Source: Acidobacteriaceae bacterium
GTDB lineage: Bacteria > Acidobacteriota > Terriglobia > Terriglobales > SbA1
Direction: 5' to 3'
Length of the DNA: 11,732 nt
NCBI GenBank assembly: GCA_019237515.1
Contig: JAFAGX010000633.1
Coordinates: forward strand, 1-11,732
A program made the position numbers and the translations under genes. Of this stretch, positions 1 to 8,300 are shown piece by piece. The notes beneath the pieces were generated by a model. The model saw nothing but the letters and a program-made list of their open reading frames with translations, ran no database searches and had not been told where the DNA came from. Within the stretch, counting starts at the first letter, position 1, and each line of letters opens with the position of its first letter.

Positions 1-1
1 C

Positions 2-2188
2 ACGCCCGGTGTAGCCGAGGCATGTCTGCAAATCAAGAACAACTCACATGACGCCTTCAAATACACGGGACGCGGCAACCTGGTCGCGGTCGTCACGAAT
101 GGAACGGCCGTGTTGGGCCTGGGAGACATCGGTGCGCTGGGCGGCAAGCCTGTTATGGAAGGCAAGGCCGTGCTCTTCAAGCGCTTTGCAGATGTCAACG
201 TTTTTGACATAGAGGTGAATAGCCACGACCCAAACGATGTCATTAAAGTTTGCCAGCTGCTGGAACTCACATTTGGCGGTATCAATCTCGAGGATATTAA
301 AGCGCCGGAATGCTTCTACATCGAAGAAACGCTGAAGAAGACGATGAAAATTCCGGTTTTTCACGACGACCAGCACGGCACGGCGATCATCACTGGCGCC
401 GCCCTTATCAATGCGCTGGAGATCGTCGGCAAAGACATCGGCAAAGTGAAAGTTGTTTTCAATGGAGCCGGGGCGTCCGGCATCGCCTCGGCTGAGCACT
501 ACATCCGTCTTGGCGTTAAGAAAGAGAACATTTTTCTTGTTGATACGAAGGGGCTGGTTTACGACGGCCGCTCAGAGGGAATGAATCCCTACAAGCAACG
601 CTTCGCGCAGAAAACAAATCTGCGCACACTCGCAGACATTGTCGAAGGCGCAGACGTGCTGGTCGGGCTTTCAGTCAAGGGAGCCTTCACACCCGAGATG
701 ATCCGCAGCATGGCGCCGAAGCCCATTGTGTTTGCCATGGCCAATCCCGATCCCGAGATTACCTACGACGAAGCCCGCGCTGTGCGCAAAGACATTTTGA
801 TGTGCACCGGGCGTTCCGATTATCCAAACCAGGTGAACAATGTTCTGGGATTTCCGTTCATTTTCCGCGGCGCACTCGACGTACATGCCACGGCGATCAA
901 TGAGGAAATGAAGCTGGCTGCGTCTCACGCACTGGCTGCTCTGGCGAAAGAAGACGTCCCCGACTCCGTTTGCCGCGCCTACGGCGTCCAGCGATTTGCC
1001 TTTGGGCCGGACTACATCATTCCGACACCATTCGATCCTCGCGTTCTTGTCTGGGAAGCCTCCGCGGTCGCGAAAGCTGCGATGGACACTGGCGTTGCCC
1101 TTGAACCTGTGAATCTCGATGAATACCGCGAGCAACTGGAGAAGCGCCTCGGCAAAGCGCACGAGGTCATGCGCATCGTCATTCACAAGGCGCAAGCCAA
1201 GCCCAAGCGCGTGGTGTTTCCGGAAGGCGAGAACGAAAAGGTTCTCCGTGCATCGCACATTCTGTTCGAGGAAAAGATCGCCCGTCCCATTCTCCTGGGC
1301 AACGAGACCACGATTCGCACGCGGGCGGAGGAACTTGGAGTTCCGCTAAATGGCACGGAAATCGTCGACCCAAAGAACTCCGCCTGGCGCGAAGTCTACG
1401 TTCAGGAGCTCTATTGGCTGCGACAACGCCGAGGCGTGACACTCACGGAAGCACGGCAGTTGATTGACAACCGCAACGTTTTCGGCTCGCTGATGGTTCA
1501 CATGGGGGATGCCGATGCGCTGGTTTCCGGCGTGACCCAACATTATCCCGACACCATCCGCCCCGCGTTACAAATCATCAAAATCCGAGAGGGGGTACAC
1601 AAGGTCTCGGGTTTGTATGTCCTGGTTACTCGCAAAGGCGACTTGTTGTTCCTGGCCGACTGCTCGGTAAATGTTGAACCGAGTGCGGAGGACCTGGCTG
1701 AAATTGCTCTCTGTGCGGCTGAAGCTGCACGTCGTTTCGATGTGACCCCGCGTGTGGCTATGTTGTCTTTCTCCAATTTCGGCAGCACGAATCATCCATT
1801 CTGTCAGAAGATGCGGCGCGCCACCGAGCTAGCGAAACATCGCGATCCCTCGCTCATCATCGACGGGGAAATTATGGCGGATACCGCCGTCGTTCCCGAG
1901 ATCCTCGAGCGGGATTATCCTTTCTCGGGTTTGAAGGGAGGTGCGAATGTTTTGATCTTTCCCGATCTTGCTTCGGCGAACATTGCCTATAAACTTCTCA
2001 TGCGCGTCGGTGGAGCGGAAGCCATCGGACCAATCTTGTTGGGCCTGAGCAAGCCCGCGTACGTGTTGCCGCGCGGCGCCGAGGTCGAGGAAATCGTCAA
2101 CATCACCGCGCTGGCCGTAGTGGATGCAGAAGAGAGCCATCCGGCACTCTTGCAGGACAGCGGCAAGATGTTCGTAAGCACAGATTGA
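2..2188 (+). CDS. maeB: NADP-dependent malic enzyme fused to phosphotransacetylase-like domain (5' end outside window)
   Basis: Oxidatively decarboxylates malate to pyruvate with NAD(P)H production, linking the TCA cycle to pyruvate; cytosolic. The frame is open from base 2, beginning TPGVAEACL, a conserved N-terminal motif of malic enzymes, so the start lies upstream and roughly 40 residues are missing compared with the ~760-residue MaeB family. Visible in order: the malic domain with [15 protein letters not shown], the lysine-bearing GKPVMEGK, the metal-site segments IKAPECF and FHDDQHGT (bases 298-375); a Rossmann nucleotide-binding glycine cluster in [11 protein letters not shown] (about 458-490); and a C-terminal PTA_PTB domain from about base 1200 ([14 protein letters not shown]) to the end. 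In characterised MaeB proteins this last domain is regulatory (acetyl-CoA sensing) rather than a working phosphotransacetylase. It ends 27 bases from the convergent kinase gene and is followed by an intrinsic terminator. A GTG at 110 is internal and is not the start. Confidence 0.96.
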   Translation, partial: TPGVAEACLQIKNNSHDAFKYTGRGNLVAVVTNGTAVLGLGDIGALGGKPVMEGKAVLFKRFADVNVFDIEVNSHDPNDVIKVCQLLELTFGGINLEDIKAPECFYIEETLKKTMKIPVFHDDQHGTAIITGAALINALEIVGKDIGKVKVVFNGAGASGIASAEHYIRLGVKKENIFLVDTKGLVYDGRSEGMNPYKQRFAQKTNLRTLADIVEGADVLVGLSVKGAFTPEMIRSMAPKPIVFAMANPDPEITYDEARAVRKDILMCTGRSDYPNQVNNVLGFPFIFRGALDVHATAINEEMKLAASHALAALAKEDVPDSVCRAYGVQRFAFGPDYIIPTPFDPRVLVWEASAVAKAAMDTGVALEPVNLDEYREQLEKRLGKAHEVMRIVIHKAQAKPKRVVFPEGENEKVLRASHILFEEKIARPILLGNETTIRTRAEELGVPLNGTEIVDPKNSAWREVYVQELYWLRQRRGVTLTEARQLIDNRNVFGSLMVHMGDADALVSGVTQHYPDTIRPALQIIKIREGVHKVSGLYVLVTRKGDLLFLADCSVNVEPSAEDLAEIALCAAEAARRFDVTPRVAMLSFSNFGSTNHPFCQKMRRATELAKHRDPSLIIDGEIMADTAVVPEILERDYPFSGLKGGANVLIFPDLASANIAYKLLMRVGGAEAIGPILLGLSKPAYVLPRGAEVEEIVNITALAVVDAEESHPALLQDSGKMFVSTD

Positions 2189-2200
2189 TAAAATACGAGA

Positions 2201-2240
2201 GCGCCGGAGCCTCTTTCAGTGTGCTCCGGCGTTTTTATTT
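2201..2240 (+). terminator. Rho-independent terminator of maeB, overlapping the 3' end of the convergent kinase gene
   Basis: A perfect 9-bp GC-rich stem, CGCCGGAGC (2202-2210) pairing with GCTCCGGCG (2223-2231), has a 12-base loop and is followed directly by TTTTTATTT (2232-2240). It lies 13 bases after the maeB stop. The kinase stop codon (2216-2218 on the - strand) sits in the loop, and one arm encodes part of the kinase C-terminus. On the - strand the stem is followed by a poorer T-run (CTCTCGTATTTTAT), so some bidirectional action is possible but weaker. Confidence 0.88.
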
Positions 2241-3184
2241 GCGGAGGAACTGTCCCTGGTGTGTTCACGAAAGAAATTCTTCCGATAATCCGCATCCCGA
2301 AAGGCTTCAGTCCCCCCCGTCCGCGTCGTCGACAGTGCGCCAACCAAATTTCCGAACTCCAGGCAGTTCCAGAGGTCGGCACCTTGAACATACTCATGCA
2401 AGAATCCGGCATCGAAGCTGTCACCCGCGCCTACCGGATCAACGAATGCAACTGCAACGGCAGCAGAATGTAATTCCTTAGCGCCTTGCTTGGCGATGGC
2501 ACCTTTCGTTCCAAGCTTGACCACAAGCGTGGGAACCATCCCGGAAAGTATCGCGATCGCATGCTCGAGGTTCTCCGAATGGGCAATCTTGCAAGCCTCT
2601 CGTTCGTTTGGCATGAGTACGTCCACGTAGCGCAGCACGTCGCGCAGATCGTCCTCCCATCGGTCCTCGGGGTCGTCATTGGTATCAAGAGAGGTGGTGA
2701 GTCCGGCAGCCTTCAGGCGGCGAAATAGTTCGGGAACGTCATGCCGCAAATTGCTTTGAAGGTAAAACGACGAGAGATGAAAGTGGCGAGAATTCGAGAG
2801 ATATTCCAGGTCAAGGTCGGCTAGGGTTAATTCAGAGATCGTACCACTGTAGGTCAAAATGTTTCGCCACGGGTCATGCTGCAGGATTACCGTCAATCCA
2901 GTATTTGAATTTTCAGAGCGACGAACGAAAGATGTGTCTGCTCCGCTGGCGGAGAGACGTTTCAGCGCGATTTCACCAAGCTCATCTGTCCCGATTCTCG
3001 ACTGAAATCCCACGCGGCTGCCAAGCGCCGCCAGATTGTGCGCCAAGATTGCGGATGAAGATCCAAGAGTCAGCATCATGCTTTTTGCCAGAAGCTCACG
3101 CTCGCGAGGCAGTTCGGCAGGCAGGCCGTAGAGGATCAGGTCGAGATTGAGTTCGCCCGCAACGGTGACGTCAAAGCGCGGCAT
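2216..3184 (-). CDS. PfkB/ribokinase-family carbohydrate kinase
   Basis: ATP-dependent sugar or sugar-phosphate kinase, 322 residues, cytosolic. The ribokinase-fold features are the N-terminal strand VAGELNLDLIL (8-18), a motif-1 region GSSSAILAHNLAALG (41-55), MPNEREA (191-197) matching the N-x-x-E magnesium/phosphate motif, VVKLGTKGA (221-229), and motif 2 DPVGAGDSFDAGF (249-261), whose D255 is the expected catalytic base and whose GAG forms the anion hole. Motif 1 departs from the usual GGxxxN: the second Gly and the sugar-contacting Asn are replaced. The N-terminus resembles kinases of free sugars more than the LacC/FruK (tagatose-6-P/fructose-1-P) branch, which starts with TLNPAID-like sequence. 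It is third in the leftward operon; its ATG lies inside the end of the AgaS-like gene (14-base overlap), with no strong ribosome binding site, suggesting translational coupling. Candidate roles are galactosamine/GalNAc kinase or tagatose-6-phosphate kinase; the sequence alone does not decide. Confidence 0.93.
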   Translation of the reverse strand: MPRFDVTVAGELNLDLILYGLPAELPRERELLAKSMMLTLGSSSAILAHNLAALGSRVGFQSRIGTDELGEIALKRLSASGADTSFVRRSENSNTGLTVILQHDPWRNILTYSGTISELTLADLDLEYLSNSRHFHLSSFYLQSNLRHDVPELFRRLKAAGLTTSLDTNDDPEDRWEDDLRDVLRYVDVLMPNEREACKIAHSENLEHAIAILSGMVPTLVVKLGTKGAIAKQGAKELHSAAVAVAFVDPVGAGDSFDAGFLHEYVQGADLWNCLEFGNLVGALSTTRTGGTEAFRDADYRKNFFREHTRDSSSANKNAGAH

Positions 3185-4304
3185 GTTCGGGTGTTGTTGA
3201 AGGCTTGTTCAGAATGACCGCGCGGCTTAGATTGCGCGGTGAATCCGGATCAAGGTTTTTCTTGAGTCCGCTATACAACCCGAGCAACTGGCCAGTTACG
3301 AGCATAGGTGCCAGCGTTGTAATTTCAGGCGCATCAATTGCGAGATCGATGAGGAGGTCCGCTGCGGCTCGAACCCGCTTGTCGGCATGATTCGCAACGA
3401 CCAAGATGGTGCCACCGAGCGATTTCATCTCCTCCAACATGTCGCATTCCGCCTGCTGCCCTTGCTCTGAAAGTATGAAAACCAGCAAAACCTCAGGCGC
3501 CACGATGGATTTTGGCCCGTGGCGAAATTCCAATGTATGAAACACCTGAGCATACGAAACTGACATTTCAGTCACTTTCAGCGCATACTCGCATGCCAAA
3601 CCAAAAAATGGGCCTTGTCCAAGACAAACGTAATCAGCGAAGCGATGCTGTGCGACAAAAGCGCGGACCTTCTCCGGTAAGTCCGCAAAAGCGGGCGTCG
3701 CAAGGTCCGGCAACCTCGCCAGCAGCTTCGAAATATCGGGGCGCTTAGCCAATGTCGCTGCCAAAGCTTGCAACACCAAAAGCATCGACGTGAACGATCG
3801 TGTCATGACCGTGCTTTTTTCATCGGCAGCAGGCAACGTGATTGTGACGGATGCGAGTTGCTCAAGGGCCTGGTGTTCGACGCAGGAAATCGCGAGCGTA
3901 GCGATCGAGCGCGAACGCAATAACTCAGCAGCTTGTAGTACCTCAGAGGTTTGCCCGGAACGTGAAATAAGCAGGGGAACGGACCGCTTGCTTCCGGCCA
4001 ACACCAGATCGGGGTAAAGCAAAAGTTCGGAAGCCGGGAGGGCGCGCGCACGCACACCGAAACTGGTCATGGTTGCAGCGGCACAAAGAGCAACGTAGTA
4101 GCTGGAGCCACAGCCGATTAGAATGTACTCGTCGCAATCTATGAACCGGTCACGAACTTCCTCCAGAATTCCCGATTCGCGGACCTTGGTGAGGCAACTG
4201 CTCCAGCACTGTGGCTGGGACAGAATCTCTGCCAGACTGTACGCACCTGGAGCTTTGGATGGCTGGCCGCCATCTGACGGACTGCGCTGCTGCGAATTAG
4301 ACAA
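3171..4304 (-). CDS. agaS: AgaS-like SIS-domain amino-sugar-phosphate deaminase/isomerase
   Basis: Probably converts galactosamine-6-phosphate to tagatose-6-phosphate plus ammonia, the reaction assigned to AgaS in proteobacteria. 377 residues with two SIS domains: the first carries GCGSSYY (64-70) and the phosphosugar loop SRSGQTSE (114-121); the second carries CLGQGPFFGLACEYALKVTEM (about 227-247) and the AgaS-type FRHGPKSIV (260-268). The N-terminal EILSQPQCW segment and the TVMTRSFTSML region (165-175) also match AgaS as I remember it. The C-terminal DPDSPRNLSRAV (352-363) is closer to GlmS and NagB-II. There is no glutaminase domain, so it is not glucosamine-6-phosphate synthase. The start is TTG, supported by GAGGT (4310-4314 on the - strand) five bases upstream, within the end of the repressor gene (8-base overlap). 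An SIS-type glucosamine-6-phosphate deaminase is the main alternative. Confidence 0.87.
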   Translation of the reverse strand: MSNSQQRSPSDGGQPSKAPGAYSLAEILSQPQCWSSCLTKVRESGILEEVRDRFIDCDEYILIGCGSSYYVALCAAATMTSFGVRARALPASELLLYPDLVLAGSKRSVPLLISRSGQTSEVLQAAELLRSRSIATLAISCVEHQALEQLASVTITLPAADEKSTVMTRSFTSMLLVLQALAATLAKRPDISKLLARLPDLATPAFADLPEKVRAFVAQHRFADYVCLGQGPFFGLACEYALKVTEMSVSYAQVFHTLEFRHGPKSIVAPEVLLVFILSEQGQQAECDMLEEMKSLGGTILVVANHADKRVRAAADLLIDLAIDAPEITTLAPMLVTGQLLGLYSGLKKNLDPDSPRNLSRAVILNKPSTTPEHAAL

Positions 4305-5058
4305 GTGTGACCTCGATTCCGGATTTCTTCAGTGTCCGTAAATCGCCTCGGGAAATTCCGTGGTCGGTGATGACTTCGTGCATCTCAGATATCGAAGCAA
4401 TCAGGGAAAGGCTGCGCCGCCCGAATTTGCTGGAATCGCAAACTACGACGGTACGCTGTGCCACGTCGATCATTACCCGGTTTACTTTCGCTTCCAGCAA
4501 ATTGGGGGTTGTCAGCCCATAGCGCACGTCGAAACCATCAACCGCGAGAAACAAAAGGTCGGCATTGAGGTGGCGCAACGTGTCTTCAGCCATAGGCCCG
4601 ACCAATGAAAAAGAATTCTTCCGCAACGTCCCACCTGTGAGAATCAATTCAATGGCGGTGCCGACCAGTTCGGCGGCAATATTCACCGCGTTGGTGATCA
4701 CAGTCAGGTTCTGGAATTCACGCAGCGCACGAGCAATCGCTGTGGTGGTCGTGCCCGAGTCGAGGATTACAACCTGCCCTTTCTGCACCATGCGAGCAGC
4801 CGCTGTGGCAATGAGGTTTTTTTCGCGCCGGTGCAGTTGTTCCTTCTGCCGGATGGTGGGATCGTCCAAGGTCCCATCGCGTGATGGCAGGGCGCCGCCA
4901 TGGGTGCGGTGTAGCTGCCTTTGACTATGCAACAATTCCAAGTATTTGCGGATGGTGACCTGGGAAGTATGAAAACGATGCGCAAGATCTGCGACCAGCA
5001 CGCGACCGTCGCGGTTGACGCAGTCGAGAATGGCACGTCGGCGTTCTTCGTTGAGCAC
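4297..5058 (-). CDS. agaR: DeoR/GlpR-family transcriptional repressor, AgaR-like
   Basis: Predicted sugar-phosphate-responsive repressor of this locus, 253 residues. N-terminal DeoR-type winged helix-turn-helix at about 5-57 (ERRRAILDCV, then VADLAHRFHTSQVTIRKYL, ending in the wing motif RTHGGAL). The DeoRC effector domain follows at about 80-235 with DSGTTTTAIA (100-109), TNAVNIA (122-128), TGGTLR (141-146), VDGFD (173-177), TTPNLLEAKVNR (183-194) and DSSKFG (208-213). The terminal LKKSGIEVTLV closely resembles the end of E. coli AgaR as I remember it. The start is GTG at 5058, chosen because DeoR proteins begin with this ERR-x-x-I helix and no better in-frame start lies upstream. It is first in the leftward operon, overlapping agaS by 8 bases. 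Divergent placement from the receptor gene suggests that it controls both arms and its own synthesis. The effector is unknown; a galactosamine or tagatose phosphate is the likely class. Confidence 0.92.
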   Translation of the reverse strand: MLNEERRRAILDCVNRDGRVLVADLAHRFHTSQVTIRKYLELLHSQRQLHRTHGGALPSRDGTLDDPTIRQKEQLHRREKNLIATAAARMVQKGQVVILDSGTTTTAIARALREFQNLTVITNAVNIAAELVGTAIELILTGGTLRKNSFSLVGPMAEDTLRHLNADLLFLAVDGFDVRYGLTTPNLLEAKVNRVMIDVAQRTVVVCDSSKFGRRSLSLIASISEMHEVITDHGISRGDLRTLKKSGIEVTLV

Positions 5059-5121
5059 GGCGATGTTGCCGCAAGACTTGGAAAACAGTGTCGTGTCTTG
5101 CCCTTTTGTTTGCTATTTCCT

Positions 5122-5148
5122 TTTATAACGTTTGCTTTCGTTTGTCCA
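5122..5148 (-). promoter_or_regulatory. Putative promoter of the agaR-agaS-kinase operon
   Basis: On the - strand TGGACA (5143-5148) could serve as -35 with TATAAA (5122-5127) after 15 bases, or the overlapping TAAAAG after 17 bases, as -10. Either would start transcription about 55-60 bases before the agaR GTG. Spacing and -35 are imperfect, so this is a moderate prediction. It overlaps the periodic TTT element at 5127-5153, which would allow autorepression by AgaR. Confidence 0.45.
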
Positions 5149-5153
5149 CGAAA
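5127..5153. promoter_or_regulatory. Candidate AgaR/DeoR-type operator at the leftward promoter
   Basis: The segment has a five-base rhythm on the + strand, TTTGC-TTTCG-TTTGT (5131-5145), including a direct repeat CGTTTG at 5129-5134 and 5139-5144, one helical turn apart. An inverted repeat overlaps it: TTTCGT (5136-5141) and ACGAAA (5148-5153). Known E. coli AgaR sites, as I recall them, consist of TTTC-rich blocks repeated at about 5 bp. A related run, TTTTGTTTGCTATTTC, lies just beside it at 5104-5119. Placement over the agaR promoter fits repression. The assignment is inference. Confidence 0.5.
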
Positions 5154-5250
5154 ACTTTTGCTGGAAAAATGCGTGCTGAGGCGTATGCGTCGGCGCCAGC
5201 AGTTCCGTAACTTGCATGTTCAGCAGTCATATGCAGGTGTAATTTTCAGC

Positions 5251-5279
5251 TTGACTTCTGCTATGGTCGTAACTAATAG
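5251..5279 (+). promoter_or_regulatory. Sigma-70-type promoter for the TonB receptor-GatZ transcription unit
   Basis: TTGACT (5251-5256) as -35 and TAATAG (5274-5279) as -10 are separated by exactly 17 bases. Transcription would begin near 5286, leaving a leader of about 58 bases before the receptor ATG at 5344. It is the best housekeeping promoter match I found in the window. Confidence 0.72.
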
Positions 5280-5284
5280 TATGA

Positions 5285-5304
5285 AATCGAAATAATTCGA
5301 AAGT
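5285..5304. promoter_or_regulatory. Candidate operator at the receptor transcription start
   Basis: Directly after the -10 box is the inverted repeat TCGAA (5287-5291) and TTCGA (5296-5300). Read on the - strand the same bases give TTTCGA twice, ten bases apart, resembling the TTTCG blocks at the agaR promoter 150 bases away. A repressor bound here would cover the start site. It could equally be bound by another palindrome-recognising regulator. Confidence 0.4.
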
Positions 5305-5343
5305 CGACTCCCGCACTTTGCTGAGCCGATGACGGAGGCCCTA

Positions 5344-8300
5344 ATGAACCGGCCCACACTGCGCTCTTTGCGATCGCAACCATCCTGCTGGGTACTGCGG
5401 CTATTCATATTCATCGCTGTTTGCGCCATGTTTGCGTCTGTTCCAGCATTTGCGCAAAAGGACACGGGTGGTATTGGGGGCATGGTCACAGATCCCAGTG
5501 GCGCCGTCGTCGGTGGCGCCAAAGTCACAATCACTGACGTGGATCGGGGTACGACGGTGACAGCCACGACCAATGCGCAAGGCGAATACGTCGCGAGTCC
5601 CCTGAAGATTGGCCGCTATACCGTCACCATCGAAAAACAGGGCTTTCAGAAGGCCGTCCTGGGTCCAGTCAAAGTCGATGTGCAGGAGCAACCCGCAGTC
5701 AATGCCAAGCTTAAGGTTGGAAGTATTTCGGAAACGGTGACGATCACCACTGAAGGTCCGCAGCTCGAAACCGAAACCTCTGAACTGGGGCAAGTGCAGG
5801 ATAGCCGCACCATCCAGGCGCTTCCGCTGAACGGTCGAAACTACGCCCAACTCGCACTTTTAGGAGCAGGCGTTGGCCCGGCCGAGCCTGGTTCCCGCGT
5901 GGAGCAGTCCTTCGGTTTTAGTTCGAACGGATCGCGTTCACTGCAAAACAATTTTCAACTCGACGGTATCGATAACAATTCCGATCTGGGTGATGTTCTG
6001 AACGGCAGCGCGTATGTAATCCAACCGTCAGTTGATGCCATCGCCGAATTCAAAGTTGAAACCAACGCCTATAGCGCCGAATTTGGGCGTGGCAATGGCG
6101 CCGTGATGAATGCCGTGATCAAATCCGGAACCAATAATTTCCATGGCGACGTTTACGAATTTTTCAGAAATGACAAACTCGACGCGCGTAATGCGTTCGA
6201 TGTTTTCGGACGCCAGCAATATCAACAAAATCAGTTCGGTGCGACGCTGGGCGGACCGATCATTAAGAATAAGCTGTTCTTCTTTGGCGATTACGAAGGT
6301 CTTCGCATTCGCCAGGCGCTGCCACAGTTAGTACTGGTGCCGACGGCGACAGAGATAGCGGGAGATTTTTCGACGTTTCTAACCACAACTCCAGCTACAG
6401 CCGTGGATCTTAACGGCAACCCTATATCCGGGCAGACGGCGCTCGACTGTAATGGTCACCCAACATATCAAGGCGAGATTTTTAATACGCGGCTGACACA
6501 ACAGGTAACGCCATCAAAGCTATACCCTAACGGGGTCTGCGGAGTGCCGATCGGAGTCGACGCCGCTGGTAATCCAACGAACATTTTTCCGAAAAGCTCA
6601 ATCGATCCCCTCGCCGCGCGCCTTTCCGCCCTTTTTCCGGCCCCGAACGCGAATATCGGCGGATCGAATTTTCTGGCGGAACCCAAGCGACGCACAACTC
6701 AAAACAACGCTGATGTCCGCATCGATAATACGATCAGCGATCATGATTCTATCTTTGGCAGATTCAGCTATGAAGACCAACCAAGCTTCATTCCGTCGCC
6801 GTTCAACAACGCCTTGGATGGCGGAGCGTTCCAGGATGGGTATCAGGACGATTCCTATCGCAGCGCGGCCATCAGCGAGACTCACACATTTTCACAAAGC
6901 ATGATCAACGAGCTTCGCATTGGTTACAACCGGATCAATTCGCACCGTTTTCAGTTGAACTACAACACGAATGTGGCTGCGCAGCTTGGCTTCCCTGGAG
7001 TCCCACCCGGGCTGGACAATGGCGGTTTGCCGAGCATTAGTATTGCGGACGGCACGGCGGGCATCGGAAGCTCCGGCTTCCTGCCATCGGTTGAGAAACA
7101 GAATGCCTATGTGATCGATGAGAATTTAACCAAGATTCATGGCCGGCATTCGATGAAATTCGGCACCGAATTACGGTTCATCGAATTTACAATTTTTCAG
7201 CCGGCGGCGTCGCGAGGCACGCTAGGCTTCGCAAGTGACTTTACCGACAATCCCGGCGCTCCGACCACGGGTGGCGAAGCATACGCTACGTTCCTGCTAG
7301 GCATCCCCGATAGTGCCACCCTCACCAACCAGCACAACGTGGACTACCATCGTGGCGACTATTCCTGGTTTGCGCAGGATGATTTTCGGGTTACCCGGAA
7401 GCTCACGCTGAATCTGGGTCTTCGATACGAAATCTTCACCGTAGTCAAAGCGCGGAATAACGAGGAAGCAAACTTCAGCTTCGCAAATGACTCGCTGATC
7501 GTGCCCAAAGGACAGCAAGCCACATTAACTCCTACGCTCGCGGCTTCGATTCCGATTCTGCGAAACGGTTCGCCAGGGCTAATTTCTCCGGATCTCCACA
7601 ACTTCGCTCCTCGTCTTGGCCTGGCATACCAAATCACGGATAAGCTGGTATTGCGTGCAGGCTATGGCATTTTCTATGGCGGGGAAGAAAACGGGCCATA
7701 CTCGAATCCAAGTCCTGGTTTCAATCCGCCATTCTTCGTAACTGAGAACTTCACGCAACCTTGTTTCTTGTCAGCCGCAAATCCTGCTGGGCCGAACTGT
7801 GCCCTACAGGGGCCGGGAAATACGTTTTTCAGCTCACTGGCGCAGGGCTTTCCTGCCAACACGCTTGTCGATCCCAATACTCCAACCCTCTTCTCAGAAA
7901 GTCCGAACTTGAGAACGCCATATACCCAGCAGTGGCACCTCGGATTCGAGTATCAGCTACCGAGCCAGTTGATGTTGGAGGTTTCGTACGCTGGTTCGCA
8001 TGGTGCGAACCTTTATGGGGTGTATAACGGTAACCAGGCCCAACCCAACGTTGCCTTTTGCACCACTAACGGCAATACTCCTCAAAACTGCCCGACAGCG
8101 CCGAGGCGACCCTTCCCCACCGTTGACGGAACGATTTACACGCTTCGCGCCAACGATATTTCGAACTACAACTCACTGCAAGTGCACCTTGAAAAAAGGC
8201 TATCGAATGGGCTGCAGTTCGGCGCCTCTTATACCTACTCTCACGCGCTCGATGATGCATCCAGTGCGAGCCTAGGTTCTCTAAACAATGGCGACTTCCG

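Noticed and set aside
671..1258. 195-codon open frame on the - strand inside maeB
   Set aside because: Lies opposite strongly conserved malic-enzyme sequence, shows no recognisable domain, and long antisense frames are expected in GC-rich coding DNA.
3171..4304. Reading the SIS protein as glucosamine-6-phosphate synthase (GlmS)
   Set aside because: No N-terminal glutaminase domain with catalytic Cys, and the second SIS domain carries the AgaS-type FRHGPKSIV.
4921..5295. 124-codon + strand frame covering the divergent control region
   Set aside because: It starts inside agaR on the opposite strand and runs through the promoters and operators; composition shows no protein-like motif.
5329..5343. 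Upstream in-frame ATG as start of the TonB receptor
   Set aside because: The ATG at 5344 has GGAGG at an ideal five-base distance, whereas 5329 has none and would have the Shine-Dalgarno inside its coding sequence.
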